Source: CAVUPF01 sp963777915
GTDB taxonomy: Bacteria; Actinomycetota; Thermoleophilia; Solirubrobacterales; 70-9
DNA length: 62,687 nucleotides
Direction of reading: 5' to 3'
Assembly: GCA_963777915.1 (NCBI GenBank)
Contig: CAVZSH010000011.1
Span: forward strand, 1 to 62,687
Each line of letters opens with the position of its first letter. Positions within the stretch are counted from its first letter, which is position 1. A program made the translations under genes and the position numbers. Below, one piece after another: positions 8,270 to 17,291 of the stretch. A model generated the notes under the pieces. It was not told the origin of the DNA and made no database searches. It was given only the letters and a program-made list of their open reading frames with translations.

Positions 8270-10645
8270 TCAGGGCACTTCCTTGCCTTCATACCAGTCG
8301 ATCCATCCCCCGCAGGCATCGCGCAGCGGCACTATTTGGTGGGGCTTGGCGGGGACCGCGACCAGCTCGCCCAGGTAGGCCTTGCCTTCGTAGCCGGTCA
8401 GTTCCTGAAGGGTGCTCGGCTTTGCGGTGGCGATCGTGAACTTGATCGGGTCGCCCCTGCTTTCGTAGAGGCCTGCCGGCCAGAACTGACCGTTGTTGGC
8501 GAGGCTGATCCCGCTGGGGCGCTGGCCGTCGAGGGCCGGTATCAACGCCTTGCTGAATCCGGGTGCCGAGAGGGTGAGGCCGAAAGGCGAGAAGTACTGC
8601 AGCGAGAGGTCCCAGCGGCCGGCCGGCAGGCGCAGCGTCTGCGAGGTCCGCGCGCCGGTGCCCAGTTCGCTGCCCGAGCCCCAGCTCCCTTTCGCTCCGA
8701 TCACCGGGGACGCCGGGAAGAGCGAAGCGCGGCCGGGGTTGGCGGTGAGGATGCGGATCTCCGGTGAGGCGCAACTTGCCAAGGCCCCCGCTTCGGTGCC
8801 CTCCAGCAGCACATGGCGATTGGGCGGCGTCGGCCCGATTCGCTTCCAGAGGATGTAGGAGGGCGTGGCTGCGATGCGGTGGAAGTTGGGCGGCGCCTGG
8901 CTGTTCCACGCCGCCCGCCCGGTGATCACGTAGCGGAAGCGGTTGAGGGTGCCGCGCGAAAAGGAGTCGAAGTCGATTGGGCTGTAGGCGTCACCGGTGT
9001 CGAACGGCTTCTCGGGGTTCTGGGCGACCTCGGGGTCGGGGAACTCGACCAGCGGCACGTGGGCGTCGGCGCCCGCCAGCTCATAGGCGGCGTAGCGGTC
9101 CTGGCCCGCGTAGAGGACCGGCTTGCCGCGCACGATCGGCATGAAGGTGCGCAGCTCGGCGCCGTGTCCGGGCGGGCCAACCGGGGCCTCGCGCAGGGCG
9201 AGGAAGCTTGAGTAGGCGGCGCCGGCGATGAAGATGACGGCCAGCGCGCCCCAGGCGAGGCGCTGCAGCGGTGCCCAGGGCCGGCCCTGGCGGGGCTCGG
9301 GGCGGGGGCGCTCCGCGGCTGGGCCTCTGCCAAACTCGGCCAGCAGCGGCCGCACCGCGACGAGCATCACCAACGGCGCGGCGATCATCAGCGCCTTTGC
9401 CCGCGAGTACTCGCCGCTGAAGGGCAGCGAGACGAGGTAGAGGGCGAGGCTGGCTCCGAGCGCGACGGGCACCGCCAGATCGCGGCGTCGCACCCACCAG
9501 ACCACCCCGACCAGCACTGCCAGCGCGGCGATCGTCCCTGCCAGGCCAGTCAGGTGCGCCCCGCCGGGGGCGCTGAGGCGGTAGTTGGGCGTCGGCCAGA
9601 TCCCCAGCGCCTCGACCGGAGAGACCGGTCCGTAGGTGTTGCTCCCCGCCACCTGGTTAAAGCCGTGGGCGAAGCCGAACGGGCCGACCACGGCGAGCGC
9701 CGCCGCCAGCGCCACCAGGGCGGCGATCGCCGCCAGCGTCGTCGGGCGCTGCCGAGCCAAGAAGCCCACCAGCGCCCGCGGAGCCAGCGCCCGCCGCAGC
9801 TCGGGCACGGTGAGGCTCCACAGCGCCGCGATCGCGATCGGCCAGGCGAGCCCGGCGAAGCTGTAGGAGAAGAAGATGCCGCCGGCGAGGGCGAGCGGGG
9901 GAAGGAAGAAACGCAGCCTTGCCCCTCTGCCGGGCGGCAGGCGGTCGGGGTGGCGCAGCGAGAGGGCGAAGGCGAGGACGAAGAGCGCCTCCGCCATCTC
10001 CTTGAAGGCGGCCTGGGCGAAATAGGAGGCGGCGAGGTAGGGGAGGGCGATGAGGGTCGCGGCGATCAGGCGCCGCAGCGCTCCGAGTTCGCCGAGCGCC
10101 GCCAACGCGGTCAGCGCCGTGAGCACGCCGATCGCGAAGATCTCGCCGATGAACGCCTGCGCCAGCCCGATCCCCGGCAGCGCGGCGACGGCGACCGCGA
10201 GTCCGTGCGGGCCCAGCGGGTAGCCGGCGTCGGGGGTCGGCCCGAAGCCGCTGCGAAGCCACTCGGCCCAGGCAAGGTGAAGGCCGAGGTCGTTGTTGAA
10301 GCCCTCGCCGAGCAGCCCCCAGCGCCCGCTCACGGCGAACGGGATCGAAAGCACCAGAACCATGATCAACGCGACCGGCAGCCCCTCGCGCAACGCGCCT
10401 GGGGCGCGGTAAGGCCGGCGAGCGGCCAGCGCGGCTAAGACCAGCAGGGCGATGAGGGCGACACTCGCCGTCGTGCCGTGCCCCGGCATGCGGGCAAAGA
10501 AGCCGGCGACCGTGAGCACTGTGCCGAAGCCGACCGCCGGCTCCAGCCACGACCAAGAGTTGTGTCCCGCGAAGGCGAGCAGCGCCCGCCCCACCAGCAG
10601 CGAGGCGGCGCAGATCAGCACCGCCGAGGCGTAGGTCGCGATCAT
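8270..10645 (-). CDS. Large multi-spanning membrane protein of unknown function
   Basis: A 791-residue protein. Residues 1 to about 500 hold a dozen or more hydrophobic segments (for example TYASAVLICAASLLVGRALL at the N-terminus), separated by short Arg-rich loops. The last 290 residues are mostly soluble and include beta-rich stretches such as GRWDLSLQYFSPFGLTLSAP. That layout of membrane body plus C-terminal extracytoplasmic domain resembles GT-C glycosyltransferases, but I see no catalytic motif I can name. The ATG at 10645 begins directly with a membrane segment. TAGGTT lies 9 bases upstream. It is convergent with the AbrB relic and divergent from the kdp operon. Confidence 0.75.
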   Translation of the reverse strand: MIATYASAVLICAASLLVGRALLAFAGHNSWSWLEPAVGFGTVLTVAGFFARMPGHGTTASVALIALLVLAALAARRPYRAPGALREGLPVALIMVLVLSIPFAVSGRWGLLGEGFNNDLGLHLAWAEWLRSGFGPTPDAGYPLGPHGLAVAVAALPGIGLAQAFIGEIFAIGVLTALTALAALGELGALRRLIAATLIALPYLAASYFAQAAFKEMAEALFVLAFALSLRHPDRLPPGRGARLRFFLPPLALAGGIFFSYSFAGLAWPIAIAALWSLTVPELRRALAPRALVGFLARQRPTTLAAIAALVALAAALAVVGPFGFAHGFNQVAGSNTYGPVSPVEALGIWPTPNYRLSAPGGAHLTGLAGTIAALAVLVGVVWWVRRRDLAVPVALGASLALYLVSLPFSGEYSRAKALMIAAPLVMLVAVRPLLAEFGRGPAAERPRPEPRQGRPWAPLQRLAWGALAVIFIAGAAYSSFLALREAPVGPPGHGAELRTFMPIVRGKPVLYAGQDRYAAYELAGADAHVPLVEFPDPEVAQNPEKPFDTGDAYSPIDFDSFSRGTLNRFRYVITGRAAWNSQAPPNFHRIAATPSYILWKRIGPTPPNRHVLLEGTEAGALASCASPEIRILTANPGRASLFPASPVIGAKGSWGSGSELGTGARTSQTLRLPAGRWDLSLQYFSPFGLTLSAPGFSKALIPALDGQRPSGISLANNGQFWPAGLYESRGDPIKFTIATAKPSTLQELTGYEGKAYLGELVAVPAKPHQIVPLRDACGGWIDWYEGKEVP

Positions 10646-10700
10646 CAGGGCCGCAACCTATGACAGCGGAGCGCCCGATGCGACCGTGGGGCGGGCCGAC

Positions 10701-10718
10701 CTTTACGCGGTCTTTATC
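10701..10718 (+). promoter_or_regulatory. OmpR/PhoB-type direct repeat upstream of kdp
   Basis: CTTTACG and CTTTATC start 11 bases apart (7-mer, 4-base spacer, 7-mer), the spacing used by OmpR/PhoB/KdpE-family response regulators. TCGAAT, a possible -10, lies 26 bases after the start of the box. A nearly identical repeat stands before the mannosyltransferase gene at 35160. Confidence 0.4.
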
Positions 10719-10772
10719 CGCAGGCCTCGAATCTTGACGTCTCCTGCACATCGGGCGGGGGAGGATTCCTAC

Positions 10773-10853
10773 ATGGACGCTGTGGCAATTCTGATCGGCA
10801 TCGTCATGTTCGGCTGCCTACTCGGCTTGGTGTACGGGATCGAGTGGATATGA
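10773..10853 (+). CDS. 26-residue membrane peptide leading the kdp operon
   Basis: ATG at 10773 follows a strong ribosome site (GGGGGAGGA). The peptide begins MDAVAILIGIVMFGCLLGLV and ends YGIEWI: one hydrophobic helix with an acidic start, no known domain. Its TGA overlaps the ATG of kdpF as ATGA, so the two are translationally coupled. It is too small for most gene callers. The hydrophobic helix and its place suggest a second KdpF-like accessory peptide that helps assemble or stabilise the KdpABC pump. That role is inference from position only. Confidence 0.6.
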   Translation: MDAVAILIGIVMFGCLLGLVYGIEWI

Positions 10854-10972
10854 GCACGCTGTTCGCGGCTTTCATCGGCCACATGAGCGGCGCGGACTTC
10901 TTCGGGCTGGTCGTCTCCGTGCTCGTCTGCGGCTATCTGCTCTACGCCCTGTTGCGGGGGGAGAAGCTCTAG
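10850..10972 (+). CDS. kdpF: KdpF, small subunit of the potassium ATPase
   Basis: A 40-residue peptide. Residues 15-40 (ADFFGLVVSVLVCGYLLYAL then LRGEKL) match KdpF: one transmembrane helix ending YALLR-x-E-K-hydrophobic. KdpF is a lipid-like stabiliser of the KdpABC complex in the cytoplasmic membrane. The ATG overlaps the stop of the preceding 26-residue peptide and kdpA starts 4 bases after its own stop. The N-terminal extension of about 14 residues relative to many KdpF peptides is a mild oddity; an internal ATG at codon 12 would remove most of it. Confidence 0.85.
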   Translation: MSTLFAAFIGHMSGADFFGLVVSVLVCGYLLYALLRGEKL

Positions 10973-10976
10973 TCAG

Positions 10977-12746
10977 GTGACCTTTTTCGGCTGGCTGACG
11001 ATCTTTGCCTTCGCGGCGATCCTGACGGCGATCGCGCTTCCCTTGGCGCGCTACATGGTCGCGGTGTACAGCGGCGAGCACACCTTCTTGGATCCGGTGC
11101 TGCGCGGTCCGGAGCGCTGGCTGTACCGGGTCATGCGCGTCGACCCGAGCAGCGGACAGGACTGGAAGGCCTATGCCAAGAGCCTGATCATCTTCTCGCT
11201 GGCGGGCTGGCTTCTGCTGTATCTGATCCTGCGCACGCAGACCTTGTGGGACTTCACCGGGTTGAATCCGCAGCACTTTCACTCGGGCACGTGGAATGTG
11301 ACGTTCAACACGGCCTCATCGTTCTTGACCAACACCAACTGGCAGTACTACAGCGGCGAGACAACGATGAGCTACTTCAGTCAGATGGCCGGGCTGACGG
11401 TTCAGAATTTCCTCTCGGCTGGGGTTGGCATCGTGACTGCGGTGGCGCTGATCCGGGGGATCATCGGACGCAGCGGGAAAAGTCTCGGCAACTTCTGGCA
11501 GGACATGGTGCGCACGATCCTCTGGCTGCTGCTTCCCCTCTCGGTGTTGGTCGCGCTCGTGCTGGTCTCCCAGGGAGTGATCCAGAACTTCTCGGCCTAT
11601 TTGAGCGCGTCCGGATTGACCCACCTGGGTCAGACGATCGGGATGGGCCCAGTCGCCTCACAGGAGGCGATCAAGATGCTCGGCACGAACGGCGGCGGGT
11701 TCTTCAACACCAACTCCGCGCATCCGTTCGAGAACCCGAACGGCTTCACGAACTTCTTCGAGATGTTGGTTGTGTTGGCGATTCCCGCCGCGCTCATCTT
11801 CACCTACGGCAGGATGAGCGGAAATCGTCGCCAAGGGTATGCGATCTACGCGACGGTGATGATCATGTTCCTCGGCGCGGTGGCCGTCGCCTACATCGCC
11901 GAGGCACACGGTTCTCCCGCGCAGCATGCGGCGGGGCTCCACACCAACCCGATCGCCGGCTCAACCGGCGGCAACATGGAAGGCAAGGAGCAGCGCTTCG
12001 GGATCGCGGGATCGGCGCTCTTTGACGTGGTCACGACGGTCACCTCATGTGGCGCTGTCAACAGCGCAATCGAGTCCTTCACCGGCATCGGCGGCGCTGT
12101 GCCATTTGCCAACCTGTCGGCCAGCGAGGTGATCTTCGGTGGGGTCGGCACCGGCCTTTACTCGATTTTGCTCTACGTGCTGTTGGCGGTCTTTATCGGC
12201 GGCTTGATGGTTGGACGCACGCCCGAGTACCTCGGCAAGAAGATCGAGGCGCGGGAGATCAAGCTGGTCTCGCTGGGCTTGCTGATCACGCCGCTGATGG
12301 CGCTCTTCTGCACCTCCCTGGCAACCGCCAGCAAGGCAGGCCGAGCCTCCATCTCGGCCGCCGCGACCGGACCGCAGGGGTTCTCGGAGACCTTCTATGC
12401 CTATCTATCCCAGGCCAACAACAATGGCTCGGCGTTTGCCGGCTATACCGGCTATGTCCAGCCGAGCGCCGGCAACCTCGGCGCCCATGGGGTCACCTTC
12501 GCCGACCTGCTCGGTGGTTTCGACATGATCTTTGCGCGCTATGCGCCGATCCTCTTTGCGCTCGCGGTTGCTGGGGCACTGGCCGGCAAGCGGGTCAGCC
12601 CCGCGGGCCTGGGGACGATGCGCACCGACAACCCGATCTTCGTCGTGCTGCTGATTGGCGTGATCGTCCTGGTCGGTGCGCTCACCTTCTTCCCCGCCCT
12701 GCTACTCGGCCCGATCGTCCAGGGCCTGACCGGACACCTCTACTGA
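10977..12746 (+). CDS. kdpA: Potassium-transporting ATPase, K+-channel-like subunit
   Basis: A 589-residue membrane subunit that carries the potassium pore of the Kdp pump. Family motifs are NTNWQYYSGE near residue 115, the selectivity-filter region TNGGGFFNTNSAHPFENP near residue 235, a later TSCGAVNSAIESFTGIGG near residue 355 and NNNGSAFAGYTG near residue 480. It is full length with about ten hydrophobic segments. The GTG at 10977 follows the kdpF stop by 4 bases. The pump takes up K+ at very low external concentrations using ATP. The next gene is kdpC rather than the usual kdpB. Confidence 0.96.
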   Translation: MTFFGWLTIFAFAAILTAIALPLARYMVAVYSGEHTFLDPVLRGPERWLYRVMRVDPSSGQDWKAYAKSLIIFSLAGWLLLYLILRTQTLWDFTGLNPQHFHSGTWNVTFNTASSFLTNTNWQYYSGETTMSYFSQMAGLTVQNFLSAGVGIVTAVALIRGIIGRSGKSLGNFWQDMVRTILWLLLPLSVLVALVLVSQGVIQNFSAYLSASGLTHLGQTIGMGPVASQEAIKMLGTNGGGFFNTNSAHPFENPNGFTNFFEMLVVLAIPAALIFTYGRMSGNRRQGYAIYATVMIMFLGAVAVAYIAEAHGSPAQHAAGLHTNPIAGSTGGNMEGKEQRFGIAGSALFDVVTTVTSCGAVNSAIESFTGIGGAVPFANLSASEVIFGGVGTGLYSILLYVLLAVFIGGLMVGRTPEYLGKKIEAREIKLVSLGLLITPLMALFCTSLATASKAGRASISAAATGPQGFSETFYAYLSQANNNGSAFAGYTGYVQPSAGNLGAHGVTFADLLGGFDMIFARYAPILFALAVAGALAGKRVSPAGLGTMRTDNPIFVVLLIGVIVLVGALTFFPALLLGPIVQGLTGHLY

Positions 12747-12747
12747 G

Positions 12748-13404
12748 ATGAAGCGAGACATCATCACTTCGGTGATCGGCATGGTCGTGCTGACGCTGCT
12801 GTGTGGCATCGTCTACCCGCTGGCGATCACGGGCATCAGCCAGCTCACATTCCCAGGCAATGCCAATGGCCAGCGGGTCTATGTGCACGGCAGGCTGGTC
12901 GGCTCGAAGATCATCGGCCAGCAGTTCGCCGACCAGGTGGTCAAGAACGGCAAGCCTCAGGTGGACGAAGAAGGCAACCCGGTCACCGTTCCTGATCCCA
13001 GGTACTTCCAGTCCCGCCCGTCGGCGACGGTACCTGCCTACAACGCGGCGGCCTCCACTTTCTCGAACCTGGGACCCAACAACGTGGCGACCAAGGAAGC
13101 GATTGAAAGCAACATCAAGGCCTACCTTGCGCTTGAAAGGCCCTACAACCCAGGATTGACCGCCGCGAAGGTCCCGGTGGACGCCGCCAACAGCTCGGCG
13201 TCGGGCCTCGATCCGGAAATCTCTGTCGCCAACGCCGACATTCAGGCTCATCGCGTCGCGTCGGTCCGCCACCGCTCGCTCGCCGCGGTGATGTCGCTGA
13301 TCTCCAAGTACACCGACGGGCGCGGACTCGGATTCTCCGGTGAGCCCGGCGTCAACGTGCTCGAGCTCAACCTCGCCCTCGACCGCCTAACGGGAGGCCA
13401 ATGA
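12748..13404 (+). CDS. kdpC: Potassium-transporting ATPase subunit C
   Basis: A 218-residue protein with a single N-terminal membrane helix (TSVIGMVVLTLLCGIVYPLA) and an extracytoplasmic domain. QQFADQ near residue 52, YFQSRPSAT near residue 88, SNLGP near residue 107 and the late SGLDPEIS-x-A-x-A-x-Q-x-x-R motif are typical of KdpC, which assists assembly and K+ affinity. It lies between kdpA and kdpB, an order different from the standard kdpFABC. Its stop overlaps the kdpB ATG (ATGA). An insertion of about 25 residues near position 60 (HGRLVGSK to PDPRYF) looks slightly longer than in E. coli. Confidence 0.95.
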   Translation: MKRDIITSVIGMVVLTLLCGIVYPLAITGISQLTFPGNANGQRVYVHGRLVGSKIIGQQFADQVVKNGKPQVDEEGNPVTVPDPRYFQSRPSATVPAYNAAASTFSNLGPNNVATKEAIESNIKAYLALERPYNPGLTAAKVPVDAANSSASGLDPEISVANADIQAHRVASVRHRSLAAVMSLISKYTDGRGLGFSGEPGVNVLELNLALDRLTGGQ

Positions 13405-15512
13405 TGTCCGCTGACGCCACCCCTGCCACCCCCGGTTCTCCGCTGGAGCCGCACGAGCGTCAGGCGATCTCGCTGTTTCGGCGCGACATCGTCGGCCGTG
13501 CCCTGAAAGAGAGCTTCGCGAAGCTCGATCCGCGGGTGCAGATCCGAAACCCGGTGATGTTCGTAGTCGAGATCGGCGCCCTGATTACGACCGTCACCTG
13601 GTTTATCCAGGTGTTCGGCGGCAAGCCGCTTGGGGGCGGGCACGAGCCGGCCTGGTACACGTTCGTGATCTCGTTCTGGCTGTGGTTGACGGTTGTCTTC
13701 GCCAACCTCGCAGAGGCATTTGCAGAGGGTCGTGGCCGGGCGCAGGCGGACACGCTTCGCGCCATGCGCCAGGAGACCGTGGCGAAGCTGCGTGACGGCG
13801 CCACCAAGCAGGCATCCGAGCTGAACAAGGGCGATGTTGTCGTGGTCGAGGCCGGCGAGCTGATCCCCGGAGATGGGACTGTGCTTGAGGGCATCGCCTC
13901 GGTCGATGAGTCCGCGATCACCGGCGAGTCGGCACCGGTCATCCGCGAGTCCGGAGGGGACCGCAGCGCGGTCACTGGCGGCACCCGGGTGCTCTCGGAT
14001 CAGCTCATCGTGGAAATCACCCAAGAGCCGGGCAACTCGTTCCTCGACCGGATGATCGCGCTGGTCGAGGGCGCCGAGCGTCGCAAGACCCCTAACGAGA
14101 TCGCGCTGAACATCCTGCTCGCCGGGTTGACGCTGATCTTCATGATCGTCGTCGCGACGCTGCGGCCCTTCGGTCTCTTCGCCCACACCCCGATCTCTGA
14201 GACGACGCTGATCTCACTGCTCGTCGCGCTGATCCCGACCACGATCGGGGCCCTTCTGTCGGCGATCGGGATCGCCGGCATGGATAGGCTCGTGCGGCGC
14301 AACGTGCTCGCCCTCTCCGGCCGCGCGGTCGAGGCCTCCGGCGACGTCGACGTATTGCTGCTCGACAAGACCGGCACGATCACGATCGGCAACCGGCTTG
14401 CCTCCGAGTTCATCCCGATGCCCAATGTCACCGAGGAGGAACTCGCCGAGGCTGCCCAGCTCGCCTCGCTCGCCGACGAGACCCCCGAGGGGCGCTCGAT
14501 CGTCGTACTCGCCAAGCAGTTCGGGATCCGTGAGCACGACATGGCGCAGCTGAACGCCGAGTTCGTACCGTTCACGGCACAGACGCGGATGAGCGGGGTC
14601 AACCTCGACGGTCGTCAGTTGCGCAAGGGCGCCGGCGACGCGATCATCGCCTTCGTCGAGGCCGAGGGCGGTCGCCCGCCCGCTGACCTCCAACCGGCGC
14701 TCGATCGGATCGGCCGCGAGGGAGGCACCCCGCTTGCGGTGTCGCGCGACGAGCGGGTGCTGGGCGTCATTTACCTCAAAGACACGATCAAGGAGGGGAT
14801 GAAACATCGCTTCGACGAGCTGCGAGCGATGGGCATCCGCACGATCATGGTCACCGGCGACAACAAACTCACCGCGGCGAAAATCGCCGAGGAGGCGGGC
14901 GTCGATGACTTCCTCGCCGAAGCGACTCCGGAGCGAAAGCTCGAGCTGATCCGCGAGCAGCAGTCCGACGGTCGCCTGATCGCGATGACCGGCGACGGCA
15001 CCAACGACGCCCCGGCCCTGGCGCAGGCCGACGTCGGCGTCGCGATGAACACCGGCACCCAGGCGGCGCGGGAGGCGGGCAACATGGTCGACCTCGACTC
15101 CAATCCCACGAAGCTGATCGAGATCGTCGAGGTCGGTAAGCAACTGCTGATCACCCGCGGTGCCCTCACCACCTTCTCGATCGCCAACGACGTCGCCAAG
15201 TACTTCGCGATCCTGCCGGCGATATTCCTGACGACCTACGCGGTCTCCAAGCACGGCCAGGGGCCGCTGCACGTGCTCAACATCATGAGCCTGGGAACGC
15301 CGGAGTCAGCCGTGATCTCGGCGATCATCTTCAACGCGCTGGTCATCCCGCTGCTGATCCCGCTCTCGCTGCGTGGCGTGAGCTACCGGCCGATCGGCGC
15401 CAGCGCGCTGCTGCGCCGTAACCTCCTGCTCTACGGCCTCGGCGGCATCATCGCTCCCTTCATCGGCATCAAGCTGATCGATCTCGTCGTCCACAACCTG
15501 CTCGGAGCCTGA
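13401..15512 (+). CDS. kdpB: Potassium-transporting P-type ATPase, catalytic subunit B
   Basis: A 703-residue P-type ATPase. The phosphorylation motif LLLDKTGTITIGN is near residue 315, TGES (actuator loop) is near 175, the nucleotide-domain KGAGDAI is near 412, and MVTGDN and MTGDGTNDAPALAQADVGVAMN are near 485 and 535. Membrane helices flank these as expected. It hydrolyses ATP to drive K+ uptake through KdpA. The ATG at 13401 overlaps the kdpC stop; a second ATG follows immediately. Full length. The Kdp sensor gene starts 17 bases downstream. Confidence 0.97.
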   Translation: MMSADATPATPGSPLEPHERQAISLFRRDIVGRALKESFAKLDPRVQIRNPVMFVVEIGALITTVTWFIQVFGGKPLGGGHEPAWYTFVISFWLWLTVVFANLAEAFAEGRGRAQADTLRAMRQETVAKLRDGATKQASELNKGDVVVVEAGELIPGDGTVLEGIASVDESAITGESAPVIRESGGDRSAVTGGTRVLSDQLIVEITQEPGNSFLDRMIALVEGAERRKTPNEIALNILLAGLTLIFMIVVATLRPFGLFAHTPISETTLISLLVALIPTTIGALLSAIGIAGMDRLVRRNVLALSGRAVEASGDVDVLLLDKTGTITIGNRLASEFIPMPNVTEEELAEAAQLASLADETPEGRSIVVLAKQFGIREHDMAQLNAEFVPFTAQTRMSGVNLDGRQLRKGAGDAIIAFVEAEGGRPPADLQPALDRIGREGGTPLAVSRDERVLGVIYLKDTIKEGMKHRFDELRAMGIRTIMVTGDNKLTAAKIAEEAGVDDFLAEATPERKLELIREQQSDGRLIAMTGDGTNDAPALAQADVGVAMNTGTQAAREAGNMVDLDSNPTKLIEIVEVGKQLLITRGALTTFSIANDVAKYFAILPAIFLTTYAVSKHGQGPLHVLNIMSLGTPESAVISAIIFNALVIPLLIPLSLRGVSYRPIGASALLRRNLLLYGLGGIIAPFIGIKLIDLVVHNLLGA

Positions 15513-15529
15513 TCGGGCGCGACCCGCCT

Positions 15530-16708
15530 ATGAAGACGATGGCCGAGTTGTCGCCAAGCTCAGAGACGAGCCCCGAGGGCGGCCAGAGGCGCGGCCGCTA
15601 CAAGATCTTCCTCGGCATGGCTGCCGGGGTCGGGAAGACCTATCGGATGCTGCAGGAGGGCCACGCCGAGGCCGACGCGGGCCGCGACGTGGTAATCGGT
15701 TACCTGGAGCCGCACGAGCGCCAGGACACGACCGACCAGGCACGCGGTCTCGAGGTTGTGCCCCGCCGCCGCGTCCCCTACCGCGACGTGATGGTCGAGG
15801 AGATGGACCTTCAAGGTGTGCTGGAGCGCGCCCCAGAGCTCGCCCTGATCGACGAGCTCGCCCACACCAACGCCACGGGCCTCGTCCACGAGAAGCGCTA
15901 CGAGGACATCGGCGACGTGCTGGAGGCGGGGATCGATGTCTTCTCGACGGTCAACGTCCAGCACCTCGAGTCGCTCAACGACCAGGTCGCCGAGCTGACC
16001 GGAGCGAGGGTGCGCGAGACGGTCCCAGACTCAGTGCTTGGCACGGCCGATGAGGTCGTCCTCATCGACCTCACCCCGGAGGCGCTGATCGCCCGCCTGC
16101 GCGCCGGCAAGATCTACCCGATTGAGAACATCGACGCCGCCCTCAACAACTTCTTTCGGATCGAGAACCTCGCCGCGCTGCGCGAGGTCAGCTTGCGCCA
16201 GGTGGCCGAGGACGTCGAGTCCAAGCGGCTCGTATTCAGCGAGGCCGGGCAGGTCGGGACTCGCGAAGAGCGGGTCTCAGCTGAGGTGCCGAAGGCGGTC
16301 GGCGAGCGACTGCTCGCCCTGATCCGCCCCCAGCCCAGCTCCCAGCGCCTCGTCCGCCGGGCCTGGCGCTCAGCGCAGCGGCTCGGCACCGATCTCGACC
16401 TGCTCTGGGTAAAGCGGCCCGGAGAGCCGATCCAGGGTGAGGTGGAGCGCCAGGTGACGGCACTGCGCCAGCTCGCATCGGTGCTTGGCGCGACCCTGCT
16501 GATCGAGGAGCACGATGACATGGTGGCCGCTGTGGCGCGCGTCGTCCGCGAGCGCGGCAGCACCTACATCATGGTCGGCGAGTCTCTGCCTCGCCGCGGC
16601 CTGGCCCGCCTGCGTGAGCCTCTCCCGCAGCGGCTGATGCGCGCCACCCCGCCCGGCGTCGACGTGCGGATCGTCGCCCATCGCAGCCTCAAGGAGGGCC
16701 AGGGGTGA
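15530..16708 (+). CDS. kdpD: KdpD N-terminal sensor module without histidine kinase
   Basis: A 392-residue protein that matches only the cytoplasmic N-terminal half of KdpD. GMAAGVGKTYRML is the Walker A-like motif near residue 30 and ALIDELAHTN the Walker B-like one near 110. FSTVNVQHLESLND follows, and a Usp-like domain (residues about 255-390) closes the protein. The four membrane helices, GAF and kinase domains of the usual 900-residue KdpD are absent, and no kdpE response regulator is next door. Short KdpD proteins are known in some bacteria and may bind nucleotides such as c-di-AMP. Its stop overlaps the next gene (GTGA). Confidence 0.88.
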   Translation: MKTMAELSPSSETSPEGGQRRGRYKIFLGMAAGVGKTYRMLQEGHAEADAGRDVVIGYLEPHERQDTTDQARGLEVVPRRRVPYRDVMVEEMDLQGVLERAPELALIDELAHTNATGLVHEKRYEDIGDVLEAGIDVFSTVNVQHLESLNDQVAELTGARVRETVPDSVLGTADEVVLIDLTPEALIARLRAGKIYPIENIDAALNNFFRIENLAALREVSLRQVAEDVESKRLVFSEAGQVGTREERVSAEVPKAVGERLLALIRPQPSSQRLVRRAWRSAQRLGTDLDLLWVKRPGEPIQGEVERQVTALRQLASVLGATLLIEEHDDMVAAVARVVRERGSTYIMVGESLPRRGLARLREPLPQRLMRATPPGVDVRIVAHRSLKEGQG

Positions 16709-17277
16709 TCGAGCACTTCCTCGTCGGCTTCGCCCTGCTGGTAGGCCTCGCCGGTGGCTATCTGATCGCCCGTTCGCGGCGTGGCGGGCGCCGCTCGGAG
16801 CGTCCCGACGCGGTCCACCAGATCCTCCTGCCATTCACCGGCACCGAGATTTCCCGCCGCGCCGTCGACGCCGCGCTGCGCCTCGCCCGGGCGGAGGGGG
16901 CGACGCTGATGCCCGCCTACCTGGCGACGGTGCCAAAGCAGCTGCCGCTGGAGTGCGCGATCCCGGCTGAGGCCACCAAAGCGATGCCAATGCTGGAGGC
17001 AATTGAGCAGCGCGCCGGTGCCCAGCGGGTGCCGGTGGACGCCCGGGTCGAGCGCGGCCGCTCCTACCGCCACGCGCTGGAGCGTCTGCTGGAGCGCGAG
17101 AGCTTTGACCGCGTCGTCGTGCCGGCCAGCACCACCGGTCGCACCGGCTTCTCCGGCGATGACCTGGTCTGGTTGCTGGAGAAGGCGCCGGCCGAGGTGC
17201 TGATCCTGCGCCCCGGCCCCCAGGATGATCGCGTCGTCACCGCCTCCGCCAACGGCAACGGCAACGGGCGACTCTGA
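16705..17277 (+). CDS. Membrane-anchored universal stress (UspA-like) protein
   Basis: A 190-residue protein. An N-terminal membrane helix (HFLVGFALLVGLAGGYLIA) is followed by an Arg-rich stretch and a Usp-type alpha/beta domain (residues 35-165) with a long central helix pattern (ISRRAVDAALRLARAEGATL). The glycine-rich ATP-binding loop G-2x-G-9x-G-S/T is not obvious, so ATP binding is doubtful. It ends in an Asn/Gly-rich tail. The GTG overlaps the truncated kdpD stop, so it is the last gene of the kdp operon. A role in coupling the nucleotide-sensing KdpD stump to the membrane is conceivable, but only inferred. Confidence 0.7.
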   Translation: MIEHFLVGFALLVGLAGGYLIARSRRGGRRSERPDAVHQILLPFTGTEISRRAVDAALRLARAEGATLMPAYLATVPKQLPLECAIPAEATKAMPMLEAIEQRAGAQRVPVDARVERGRSYRHALERLLERESFDRVVVPASTTGRTGFSGDDLVWLLEKAPAEVLILRPGPQDDRVVTASANGNGNGRL

Positions 17278-17291
17278 GCGGCGTCCCGGCC

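Noticed and set aside
9554..10438. Plus-strand frame of nearly 300 codons opposite the large membrane protein
   Set aside because: Arg/Gly/Glu-rich low-complexity translation, typical of an antisense frame in high-GC DNA; the minus frame has clear membrane helices.
10646..10772. Possible c-di-AMP (ydaO-type) riboswitch before kdp
   Set aside because: Only 127 bases are available and I could not find the conserved paired elements; a response-regulator box explains the visible repeat better.
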